From Vibrio astriarenae (GTDB taxonomy: Bacteria > Pseudomonadota > Gammaproteobacteria > Enterobacterales > Vibrionaceae): a DNA stretch of 64,000 bases. The stretch covers positions 1-64,000 of the forward strand of contig NZ_CP047475.1 in the NCBI RefSeq assembly GCF_010587385.1, read 5' to 3'. Positions 22,921 to 37,818 of the stretch are shown in pieces. Numbering within the stretch: the stretch's first letter is position 1; each line of letters starts with the position of its first letter. The notes under the pieces are model-generated. The model did not search any database. It was not told the origin of the DNA and was given only the letters and a program-made list of their open reading frames with translations. The position numbers and the translations under genes were made by a program.

Positions 22921-23700
22921 ATGAAAAGGATTTTGCTGTCACTGTTTTTACTTTGCAGCGTTTTCTCTGTTCAAGCCGCTGAGAAAAGCCGTCTGCATAG
23001 TATTCTTGATAGTGGTGTACTTAGGGTTGGAACGACCGGGGATTGGAACCCAATGACCATGAAAGATCCAGCGACTAACAGTTACCGCGGGTTCGATATT
23101 GATGTCACCACTGAGCTAGCTAAAGATCTCGGTGTTCAGGTGGAATACATAGCAACGGATTGGAAAACATTGGTTAATGGAGTTACAGCAAACAAGTATG
23201 ATATTACGGGGAGTGCTTCATTAAACATGTCTCGTGCCAAGGTGGCAGGATATAGTGAGCCTTATTTCTATCTCGCCTTTGTACCCGTGGTGCAAAAAAG
23301 AGACTTAGACAAGTATAGTGATTGGAGCGATTTCGACAATGAGCAGGTTAAAGTGGCTGCGACGCTCGGGACAGTCCAAGAGAAAATGGTGAAAGATTTC
23401 TTCCCCAATGCAAAGCACATAGTGATAGAAGCACCTGCGCGTGACTTTCAAGAACTGCTTGCCAAGCGTGCTGATGTCTCGGTGACCTCAAACGTAGAAG
23501 CAGCAACGCTGGTGGATAAGTTCAGCCAGCTCGCGATTGTTCCAGTTAAAGAGCAGCGCAGACCAACCCCAATTGCGATGCTCCTACCACAGAGCGATCA
23601 GGTATGGATAAATTATATTAATCACTGGGTAGAGTTAAAGAAAACCCAAGGCTTCTTCAAACGTACCGCTGAAAAGTGGGGGTTGCAGACAAGCCAGTAG
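22921..23700 (+). CDS. Periplasmic solute-binding protein, SBP_bac_3 family
   Basis: This 259-residue protein has a clear signal peptide (MKRILLSLFLLCSVFSVQA) and a type II binding fold: SGVLRVGTTGDWNPMT, GFDIDVTTELAKDLGV and a distal lobe from about residue 130. The N-terminal half resembles the group that includes cyclohexadienyl dehydratase (PheC). An enzymatic role therefore cannot be excluded, although the divergent permease gene argues for transport. Substrate is unknown. Confidence 0.82.
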   Translation: MKRILLSLFLLCSVFSVQAAEKSRLHSILDSGVLRVGTTGDWNPMTMKDPATNSYRGFDIDVTTELAKDLGVQVEYIATDWKTLVNGVTANKYDITGSASLNMSRAKVAGYSEPYFYLAFVPVVQKRDLDKYSDWSDFDNEQVKVAATLGTVQEKMVKDFFPNAKHIVIEAPARDFQELLAKRADVSVTSNVEAATLVDKFSQLAIVPVKEQRRPTPIAMLLPQSDQVWINYINHWVELKKTQGFFKRTAEKWGLQTSQ

Positions 23701-23730
23701 ATTATCACCCGTAGTGAAACAGATAAAAAT

Positions 23731-23757
23731 AGTACGCCGCTCTCTGAGCGGCGTACT
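23731..23757 (-). terminator. Terminator between the binding protein and fadA
   Basis: A perfect 12-bp stem AGTACGCCGCTC / GAGCGGCGTACT has a 3-nt loop. The T-rich flank is on the minus strand (ATTTTTATCT), so it mainly serves fadBA, though it lies between convergent genes and may work both ways. Confidence 0.88.
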
Positions 23758-23790
23758 TCTATTGGATATCAATGATTGGGTGTTAATGCA

Positions 23791-27152
<3,362 letters not shown>

Positions 27153-27205
27153 TTTCCATCTCCATGACTTACGGTGGATGTGTAGGGTTTTGTTCTATTT
27201 ATTGT

Positions 27206-27218
27206 CTGGTTAGACCAG
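27206..27218. promoter_or_regulatory. FadR-like operator upstream of fadBA
   Basis: CTGGT-TAG-ACCAG is a perfect inverted repeat matching the core of the FadR consensus (CTGGTNNGACCAG). It lies 54 bp upstream of fadB, just downstream of and overlapping a minus-strand TATACT -10-like hexamer, the expected position for repression relieved by long-chain acyl-CoA. Confidence 0.8.
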
Positions 27219-27262
27219 TATACGTAGTGTGCGCTTGGTTTTGTTGAAATTCAATACATTTT

Positions 27263-27278
27263 TTAAACAAGTGTTTAA
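27263..27278. promoter_or_regulatory. Palindrome between fadB and yigZ, possible second operator
   Basis: TTAAACA-AG-TGTTTAA is a perfect 7-bp inverted repeat. The AAAC-N4-GTTT core resembles sites of the TetR-type fatty-acid regulator PsrA. That identification is inference from the motif and from the neighbouring fadBA genes. Confidence 0.4.
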
Positions 27279-27358
27279 CATTGTGGTTGGCGTTACCTAT
27301 TCTGTCTAGCTGACAGTTCGTGATAAACTGGATCGATTGAGACAAAAAGCGATCGCCA

Positions 27359-27982
27359 ATGAACAACCAGCCTTATTTAATCCCGCAGCAAGCCACTAGT
27401 TTTGAAGAAGAAATCAAAAAGAGTGTGTTTATTACTCATCTTGCACACACACCGACGATTGAAGCGGCGAAGGCGTTTGTTGACGAGGTAAAGCGCAAGC
27501 ACGCTGGTGCAAGACATAATTGCTGGGGGTTTGTTGCAGGAAGGCCCGAAAATTCGATGATGTGGGGCTTTAGCGATGATGGTGAGCCCTCTGGTACGGC
27601 AGGAAAGCCCATTTTGGCCCAATTGTCTGGATCGGGTGTTGGTGAAATTGCTGCGGTCGTTACGCGCTATTCTGGTGGAATCAAGCTCGGAACAGGTGGC
27701 TTAGTTAAGGCATACGGTGGTGGAGTTCAGCAGGCACTCAAACAGCTTCAAACAATTGAGAAAAAAATAACCACAAACTTGATAGTGGAGTTAGACTACG
27801 GGTTTGTGCCTATTCTTCAATCGATGTTGGGGCAATTTGGAGCACAGGAAGTGCAAGCTAATTATGGTGCGGGGGTCGAGTTGATGATTGAAATAGAAGT
27901 CAATCAAGTCGTGCCGTTTAGAGAAGCAGTCATTAATAAAAGCGCTGCTAAAGCCATCGTACGATCGCTAGATAACAACTAA
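27359..27982 (+). CDS. yigZ: IMPACT/YigZ family protein
   Basis: This 207-residue protein has the UPF0029 N-terminal domain with the family signature GFSDDGEPSGTAGKPILAQL and VVTRYSGGIKLGTGGLVKAYG, followed by a small ferredoxin-like C-terminal domain. Its biochemical role is not established; eukaryotic IMPACT affects translation control. The order fadB-yigZ-trkH-hemG-rrn is the same as near E. coli rrnA. Confidence 0.92.
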   Translation: MNNQPYLIPQQATSFEEEIKKSVFITHLAHTPTIEAAKAFVDEVKRKHAGARHNCWGFVAGRPENSMMWGFSDDGEPSGTAGKPILAQLSGSGVGEIAAVVTRYSGGIKLGTGGLVKAYGGGVQQALKQLQTIEKKITTNLIVELDYGFVPILQSMLGQFGAQEVQANYGAGVELMIEIEVNQVVPFREAVINKSAAKAIVRSLDNN

Positions 27983-28020
27983 CAAGGAAGAGAGAAGCTC
28001 AGCTTCGGTACCGATTACTC

Positions 28021-29478
28021 ATGCAATTTCGATCCATTATCCGCATCGTTGGATTACTGTTAGCACTCTTTAGCGTTACGATGCTTGCGCCTGCGCTGGT
28101 CGCTTTGATCTACCGTGATGGTGCAGGTGTACCCTTCGTCACCACTTTCTTTGTTTTGCTTTTCGCAGGCTTCATCTTCTGGTTTCCAAACCGTCGACAC
28201 AAACATGAGCTCAAAGCCAGAGATGGCTTTCTGATTGTTGTTTTGTTTTGGACGGTACTGGGCAGTGCTGGTTCGTTACCTTTTCTTATCGCTGGAAACC
28301 CAGCAGTGTCAGTTACCGATGCTTTTTTTGAGTCTTTTTCTGCTCTGACAACAACGGGCGCCACCGTGATCGTTGGGTTGGATGATTTGCCTAAAGCGAT
28401 CTTATTCTATCGACAACTGCTACAGTGGTTTGGTGGTATGGGTATCATTGTATTAGCCGTGGCAATACTCCCTGTACTTGGTATCGGTGGTATGCAGCTA
28501 TACCGAGCAGAGATTCCAGGCCCAGTAAAAGACACCAAAATGACGCCGCGTATTGCAGAGACTGCAAAGGCACTGTGGTATATCTACCTGAGTTTGACGA
28601 TTGCTTGTGCAGCCGCTTTTTGGTTGGCCGGGATGACGCCATTCGATGCGGTCAGTCATAGCTTCTCTACTATAGCCATCGGCGGCTTCTCAACCCACGA
28701 TGCAAGCATGGGTTACTTTGACAGTTATGCCGTTAACCTCATCACGGTGGTTTTTCTGCTTATATCCGCGTGTAACTATTCACTGCACTTCGCCGCTTTT
28801 GCGTCGGGCGGTGTGCATCCCAAGTATTATTGGAAAGATCCCGAGTTCAGAGCCTTCCTCTTTATACAAGTTGTCCTATTCGTCGTTTGCTTTTTGATTC
28901 TGTTAAATCATCACTCCTACGACACCACCTATGATGCTTTTGACCAAGCTCTATTTCAGACCGTCTCAATCTCGACGACCGCGGGCTTTACCACAACAGG
29001 ATTTTCTGAGTGGCCGCTGTTTTTGCCAGTGCTATTACTGTTCTCTTCGTTTATCGGAGGATGTGCAGGGTCAACCGGTGGTGGTATGAAGGTAATTCGT
29101 ATCTTATTACTGACATTACAAGGTGCTCGCGAATTAAAGCGTTTGGTTCACCCTAGAGCGGTTTACACAATCAAAGTTGGCGGGACAGCTTTGTCACAGC
29201 GAGTTGTGGATGCAGTCTGGGGCTTCTTCTCTGCTTATGCTTTGGTTTTTGTGGTGTGTATGTTGGGGCTGATCGCTACAGGGATGGATGAGCTAAGTGC
29301 TTTCTCGGCAGTCGCTGCTACACTCAACAACCTTGGCCCTGGTCTAGGTGAAGTTGCTGTTCACTTCGGGGAGGTGAATGACAAAGCAAAGTGGGTGCTT
29401 ATTGTATCCATGCTTTTTGGGCGTTTAGAGGTGTTTACATTACTTATATTGCTGACACCCGCATTTTGGAAAAGCTAA
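28021..29478 (+). CDS. trkH: Trk system potassium uptake protein TrkH
   Basis: This 485-residue K+ channel-like protein has about ten membrane segments. The four selectivity-filter loops are visible: SALTTTGATVIVG, FSTIAIGGFSTHD, ISTTAGFTTTGFSEW and ATLNNLGPGLGEV. A GGCAGSTGGGMKVIR gate region is also present. It works with the regulatory subunit TrkA, which is not in this window. Confidence 0.96.
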   Translation: MQFRSIIRIVGLLLALFSVTMLAPALVALIYRDGAGVPFVTTFFVLLFAGFIFWFPNRRHKHELKARDGFLIVVLFWTVLGSAGSLPFLIAGNPAVSVTDAFFESFSALTTTGATVIVGLDDLPKAILFYRQLLQWFGGMGIIVLAVAILPVLGIGGMQLYRAEIPGPVKDTKMTPRIAETAKALWYIYLSLTIACAAAFWLAGMTPFDAVSHSFSTIAIGGFSTHDASMGYFDSYAVNLITVVFLLISACNYSLHFAAFASGGVHPKYYWKDPEFRAFLFIQVVLFVVCFLILLNHHSYDTTYDAFDQALFQTVSISTTAGFTTTGFSEWPLFLPVLLLFSSFIGGCAGSTGGGMKVIRILLLTLQGARELKRLVHPRAVYTIKVGGTALSQRVVDAVWGFFSAYALVFVVCMLGLIATGMDELSAFSAVAATLNNLGPGLGEVAVHFGEVNDKAKWVLIVSMLFGRLEVFTLLILLTPAFWKS

Positions 29479-29490
29479 TAGGAGAGCGCT

Positions 29491-30018
29491 TTGGAAAAGG
29501 CACTGTTACTTTACTCCTCACGAGAGGGGCAAACACGAAAGATTATCCGACGTATCTCAGAGTTACTTAATGATACCGAGGTCGAAATCGCGGACCTGCA
29601 TCAACCACTGTCAGTGAATATTGAAGACTATGACCGAATCTTGATCGGCGCTTCAATTCGATATGGTCATCTAAACAAGAAGCTATATCAGTTTATTGAG
29701 AGCAATAAAGCCGCACTAGATAACAACCGAGCCGCATTTTTCTGCGTAAACCTAACCGCGAGAAAAGAAGACCAAGGAAAAGATACACCGGAGGGAAGTG
29801 CGTATATAAAGACTTTCCTTAAGAAGTCTCCATGGCAACCGAACTTAATTGGGGTTTTTGCCGGCGCTCTCTATTACCCAAGATATAACTGGTTTGATCG
29901 AACGATGATAAAGTTCATCATGAATATGACAGGTGGTGAGACGGATACCACCAAAAAAGTTGAATATACGAACTGGGAAAAAGTAGAGCTATTTGCCCAA
30001 AAGTTTAAAAATCTGTAA
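29491..30018 (+). CDS. hemG: Menaquinone-dependent protoporphyrinogen IX dehydrogenase HemG
   Basis: This 175-residue flavodoxin-like enzyme oxidizes protoporphyrinogen IX in heme synthesis. It has the FMN loop YSSREGQTRKI near the N-terminus, ILIGASIRYGHLNKKLYQFI and the FAGALYYPRYNWFDR block typical of HemG. The start is TTG at 29491 with GGAGAG four nt upstream. It lies 12 nt after trkH and is probably co-transcribed. The rrn operon follows. Confidence 0.94.
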   Translation: MEKALLLYSSREGQTRKIIRRISELLNDTEVEIADLHQPLSVNIEDYDRILIGASIRYGHLNKKLYQFIESNKAALDNNRAAFFCVNLTARKEDQGKDTPEGSAYIKTFLKKSPWQPNLIGVFAGALYYPRYNWFDRTMIKFIMNMTGGETDTTKKVEYTNWEKVELFAQKFKNL

Positions 30019-30097
30019 AGATAAGTGATATTTTTGGGTGTTTTAGCTTGATTTCTGTCCAGTCACTAAAAATATTCAAAAAAGTTTAAAAAAGGGC

Positions 30098-30125
30098 TTG
30101 CCAACTGATCGGCAATCTCTATAAT
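30098..30125 (+). promoter_or_regulatory. rrn promoter P1
   Basis: TTGCCA (30098-30103) and TATAAT (30120-30125) are 16 bp apart, preceded by an A-rich UP-element-like stretch (about 30066-30093) and followed by a GC-rich start region (GCCACC). This is the layout of a growth-rate-controlled rRNA promoter. Confidence 0.8.
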
Positions 30126-30226
30126 GCCACCTCGCTGACACGGGAGAGGCCGCAAGGAATCAAACGAAGTCAGTAAGTGCAAAAGCTTCAAGCAAATCGC
30201 TTGAAAAAAGATTTAAAAAAAAGTGG

Positions 30227-30254
30227 TTGACACGAAAACTTAAATCGCTAAAAT
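30227..30254 (+). promoter_or_regulatory. rrn promoter P2
   Basis: A perfect TTGACA (30227-30232) and TAAAAT (30249-30254) are separated by 16 bp, about 100 bp after P1. A boxA-like GCTCTTTAA for antitermination lies downstream at 30289-30297 in the leader. Confidence 0.85.
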
Positions 30255-30517
30255 GCACATCCGCTTTGAGAGAAAGACTTAAAGCAACGCTCTTTAAAAA
30301 TATAAACCTATCAATCTGTGTGGGCACTCGTTGATGATAATCCAAAATGAAGCTTAGGCTTCAACTTAGATTTCAATGAACTGAGTGACCAATCGATACT
30401 TAGTATCGGCACAGTCAATTCATTATCGTTCTGTTGGAACGATAATAGCTTTAAAATTACATTAGTAGTTTTGAAGTCAGTATTCATTGAGTCAGTTCTT
30501 CGGAACATCAAAATCTT

Positions 30518-32069
<1,552 letters not shown>

Positions 32070-32160
32070 TACGATGATTATTGCGATGAGTGTTCACACA
32101 GATTGATGGTTTATAAAGTAAAGAGATATGAACATCCCCCAAGATGTTCAAGCACTTAGT

Positions 32161-32236
32161 GTCCCGTTCGTCTAGAGGCCTAGGACACCGCCCTTTCACG
32201 GCGGTAACAGGGGTTCGACTCCCCTACGGGATACCA
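32161..32236 (+). tRNA. tRNA-Glu (UUC)
   Basis: This 76-nt cloverleaf in the 16S-23S spacer has anticodon TTC in CCCTTTCACGG, a GGTTCGACTCC T-arm and an encoded CCA end. Confidence 0.97.
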
Positions 32237-32238
32237 TT

Positions 32239-32314
32239 GGGTCGTTAGCTCAGTTGGTAGAGCAGTTGACTTTTAATCAATTGGTCGCAGGTTCGAATCC
32301 TGCACGACCCACCA
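32239..32314 (+). tRNA. tRNA-Lys (UUU)
   Basis: This 76-nt cloverleaf starts two nt after tRNA-Glu and has anticodon TTT in GACTTTTAATC, T-arm GGTTCGAATCC and an encoded CCA. Confidence 0.97.
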
Positions 32315-32341
32315 TTCTCTCTGAGAATGAAATCTCAAGAT

Positions 32342-32417
32342 GGGGCTATAGCTCAGCTGGGAGAGCGCCTGCCTTGCACGCAGGAGGTCAGCAGTTCGAT
32401 CCTGCTTAGCTCCACCA
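32342..32417 (+). tRNA. tRNA-Ala (UGC)
   Basis: This 76-nt cloverleaf has anticodon TGC in GCCTTGCACGC and the G3-U70 Ala identity pair (GGGGCTA / TAGCTCC). CCA is encoded. Confidence 0.97.
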
Positions 32418-32452
32418 ATCTTGACTTCTTCCACAAGAAGTAAAACTCATGT

Positions 32453-32528
32453 GGGCGATTAGCTCAGTTGGGAGAGCACCTGCCTTACAAGCAGGGGGTC
32501 ACTGGTTCGAGCCCGGTATCGCCCACCA
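32453..32528 (+). tRNA. tRNA-Val (UAC)
   Basis: This 76-nt cloverleaf has anticodon TAC in GCCTTACAAGC, T-arm GGTTCGAGCCC and an encoded CCA. It is the last tRNA of the 16S-23S spacer. Confidence 0.97.
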
Positions 32529-32849
32529 TCTTTAAGCACATTTCTTTGAAATAAAAGCGTTAAGTGTTCTTAAAAATGGTTACTTCATGAGAAGTGATTA
32601 GCTCTTTAACAATTTGGAAAGCTGACGAATAACAACAATCCCCATCTCTTTGAGATGCGTTGTTATTCAATTAAAAGTTCTCAAATCCTAAAACTACGGT
32701 TTTAGGTACCAACACACATTCAAGTGTTCTTGGAAGTATCGAAAGATACTTAATATTTGAGTCCGGCAAAATCGAGTCTGCATCATGTATAAAAATTGCA
32801 GACAACTTTGGTTGTTTAAACAACAACTCGAAACTCCTTCGGGTTGTAT
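32529..32849 (+). promoter_or_regulatory. Spacer before 23S with boxA antitermination signal
   Basis: This 321-nt transcribed spacer contains boxA GCTCTTTAA at 32601-32609 (followed by CAATTTGG), the site for NusB/S10 antitermination, and sequences that would pair with the 3' flank of 23S for RNase III processing. No gene is seen. Confidence 0.75.
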
Positions 32850-35736
<2,887 letters not shown>

Positions 35737-35826
35737 TACAACACCCAAGGGGTTTTGATGGACTCAAAGCCAAGAATATTGAATGTGTGTACATTAACTT
35801 TTAAATAGCTTTCCGAATTAAGAATT

Positions 35827-35946
35827 TGCTTGGCGACCATAGCATTGTGGACCCACCTGATTTCCATGCCGAACTCAGAAGTGAAACGCAATAGCGCCGA
35901 TGGTAGTGTGGGGCTTCCCCATGTGAGAGTAGGACATCGCCAGGCT
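35827..35946 (+). rRNA. rrf: 5S ribosomal RNA
   Basis: A 120-nt gene starting TGCTTGGCGACC and ending CGCCAGGCTT, with the universal CCGAACTCAGAAGTGAAACG block. It follows 23S by about 90 nt in the same operon. Confidence 0.96.
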
Positions 35947-36001
35947 TTGAACATTATCTATTTGAAGCACGATTTAGATAAGACTTTAAATAGACCACTG
36001 C

Positions 36002-36078
36002 GGAGTGGTAGTTCAGTTGGTTAGAATACCGGCCTGTCACGCCGGGGGTCGCGGGTTCGAGTCCCGTCCACTCCGCCA
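36002..36078 (+). tRNA. tRNA-Asp (GUC)
   Basis: This 77-nt cloverleaf downstream of 5S has anticodon GTC in GCCTGTCACGC, T-arm GGTTCGAGTCC and an encoded CCA. Distal Asp/Trp tRNAs are a known feature of some gammaproteobacterial rrn operons. Confidence 0.97.
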
Positions 36079-36087
36079 CTTATTAAG

Positions 36088-36114
36088 AAGCCTCGCTTAC
36101 AGCGAGGTTTTTTT
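36088..36114 (+). terminator. Hairpin between tRNA-Asp and tRNA-Trp
   Basis: CCTCGCT / AGCGAGG, extended by A-T pairs, has a 3-nt loop and is followed by TTTTTTT. It looks like a full terminator although a tRNA gene follows, so tRNA-Trp may depend on antitermination or its own promoter. Confidence 0.85.
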
Positions 36115-36148
36115 GAATCTAGAGCTTACTCGATTCAAATAACATTTT

Positions 36149-36225
<77 letters not shown>

Positions 36226-36231
36226 CACATT

Positions 36232-36260
36232 AAAGCCTCGTCGAACGATGGGGCTTTTTT
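36232..36260 (+). terminator. Terminator after tRNA-Trp
   Basis: AAAGCCTCGT pairs with a G-U rich version of itself (ATGGGGCTTT) across CGAACG, followed by TTTTTT. A cleaner copy follows the tRNA-Trp remnant at 36339. Confidence 0.8.
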
Positions 36261-36284
36261 ACATTTGTCGCTTTTCAAAGCGAG

Positions 36285-36332
36285 TGTTGGGAGCAGGGTC
36301 GCCTGCCCGGTCGAATCTCTCCACCCCTGCCA
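36285..36332 (+). pseudogene. Degenerate 3' fragment of tRNA-Trp with 17-nt insertion
   Basis: Bases 36285-36293 (TGTTGGGAG) and 36311-36332 (TCGAATCTCTCCACCCCTGCCA) reproduce the variable arm, T-arm, acceptor and CCA of tRNA-Trp. A 17-nt segment at 36294-36310 replaces one T and contains the hairpin GCAGG-GTCG-CCTGC with its left flank. The 5' half is missing, so it cannot be a functional tRNA. The downstream terminator is duplicated too, which points to a segmental duplication or the scar of an integration event. Confidence 0.85.
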
Positions 36333-36338
36333 TATATT

Positions 36339-36367
36339 AAAGCCTCGTCGAACGACGAGGCTTTTTT
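36339..36367 (+). terminator. Terminator after tRNA-Trp remnant
   Basis: A perfect stem AAAGCCTCGT / ACGAGGCTTT with loop CGAACG and a T6 tail. It duplicates the terminator at 36232-36260. Confidence 0.92.
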
Positions 36368-36393
36368 GCATCTGTAGCTTTTTCAAATATAGA

Positions 36394-36417
36394 AAACCCA
36401 GCAAGATTGCTGGGTTT
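36394..36417 (-). terminator. Terminator between rrn and avtA (bidirectional)
   Basis: A perfect 11-bp stem AAACCCAGCAA / TTGCTGGGTTT with loop GA, 24 bp from the end of avtA, between convergent transcription units. Confidence 0.85.
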
Positions 36418-36440
36418 GTAGAGTGAGTAAAAAGGGAAGT

Positions 36441-37688
36441 CTATTCCTGATATGCTTTTAGAACCTCTTCAGCAAGTATCTCGATGCCTTTTTGCAGCTT
36501 TTCATCATCTTGTACATAGTTCATACGTAGACATTGATGGCTATGCTCCCATGAGCTTTCTTGGCCAATAAAGAAGTACTCTCCTGGAACAATAAGAACC
36601 CCACGCTGTTTTAGGCGCTTATATAGCTCCATCGTGGTAATTGGCAGTTCGTCAAACCACAGCCAGAGAAAGATCGCCCCCTCAGGTTTATGGATCCTAA
36701 AGCGTGGATCTTGGATTGTTCGCTGCAGCAGTTCTATCGCTCTTTGGGACTTTTGTTGATAGAAGGGCTTTATGATCTCAGTGCTTAATGGCAGGAGGTT
36801 GCCTTTATCGATCATGTGTTTGACCACTGCAGGTCCAACACTTCCGGGCGATAAACTAATAATACCGTTCATATTGGACAATGCCTGGGTGATCTCTTCG
36901 TTCGCGATGATGATGCCACAACGCACACCAGGTAACCCAAGCTTTGATAGGCTCATACATAGTATCGTGTTGTTATTCCAAAACGGCTTCACATCTTCAA
37001 AGATGATATTTGGGAATGGTACCCCATAGGCGTTATCGATAATCAGTGGAATATCATTTTGGCGAGCTAATTCATCAAGCTTTATAATTTCTTGTTCTGT
37101 AAGAACGTTGCCTGTGGGGTTTGTCGGGCGTGAAGCACAAATCGCTGCAACATCAGAGTCTATCTTCAGTTGATTAAAATTAACGTGATACTTAAATAAG
37201 CCGTCGTCGAGCAGTTCAATCTCTGGCTTGTAGGAGACAAAGATGTTTTGGTCGATGCCAGCGTCACCGTAACCAATGTACTCAGGCGCTAATGGCAGTA
37301 AGATCTTTTTATTGCTCCCGTCAGCATACTTACCCGCTAGCAGGTTAAATAGATAGAAAAAGCCACTTTGACTGCCATTAGTTAGGCTGATGTTCCTCTC
37401 TGATATGTCCCAGCCATAAGTCTCTCTAAGCAGGCCGACTAAGGCTTTGATGAAGCTGTCTTTGCCTTGTGGTCCATCATAATTAGCAAGCGATGCGACA
37501 AGCTCCCCGCTATCTAACAGTTCTTGGCAGGTGTTATGGAAGTAATCGAGCATTGCAGGTATGGCTGCAGGATTGCCGCCACCAAGCATAATGGCACCTG
37601 GTGTACGTAGACCGTCGTTAAGGTCATCCATTAGCTGTGTAATACCTGAATATTGATTAAACTTTTCACCAAACTGAGAGAACTGCAT
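36441..37688 (-). CDS. avtA: Valine--pyruvate aminotransferase AvtA
   Basis: This 415-residue PLP aminotransferase (class I/II fold) transfers amino groups between valine/2-aminobutyrate and pyruvate. It follows E. coli AvtA closely: FNQYSGITQLMDDLNDGLRT and MLGGGNPAAIP at the N-terminus, LTNGSQSGFFYLFNL, CASRPTNPTGNVLTEQE, and the PLP lysine in CMSLSKLGLPGVRCG. In Vibrio cholerae avtA lies next to glyS. Here malS intervenes. Confidence 0.92.
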   Translation of the reverse strand: MQFSQFGEKFNQYSGITQLMDDLNDGLRTPGAIMLGGGNPAAIPAMLDYFHNTCQELLDSGELVASLANYDGPQGKDSFIKALVGLLRETYGWDISERNISLTNGSQSGFFYLFNLLAGKYADGSNKKILLPLAPEYIGYGDAGIDQNIFVSYKPEIELLDDGLFKYHVNFNQLKIDSDVAAICASRPTNPTGNVLTEQEIIKLDELARQNDIPLIIDNAYGVPFPNIIFEDVKPFWNNNTILCMSLSKLGLPGVRCGIIIANEEITQALSNMNGIISLSPGSVGPAVVKHMIDKGNLLPLSTEIIKPFYQQKSQRAIELLQRTIQDPRFRIHKPEGAIFLWLWFDELPITTMELYKRLKQRGVLIVPGEYFFIGQESSWEHSHQCLRMNYVQDDEKLQKGIEILAEEVLKAYQE

Positions 37689-37773
37689 TACCTGTTACCT
37701 GTCGGTTGATTAAACGATAAGAGAACGAAAATAACGCAATGGCGGCCTCAGTGAAAGGGCTGAAATAAAATAA

Positions 37774-37797
37774 AAGCCAGCTCGGATGAGCTGGCTT
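37774..37797 (-). terminator. Terminator after malS
   Basis: A perfect 10-bp stem AAGCCAGCTC / GAGCTGGCTT with a GGAT loop. The minus-strand tail TTATTTTATTT is T-rich, so it serves malS. Confidence 0.9.
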
Positions 37798-37818
37798 GTC
37801 ATTGGAGGCGAATTAGAG

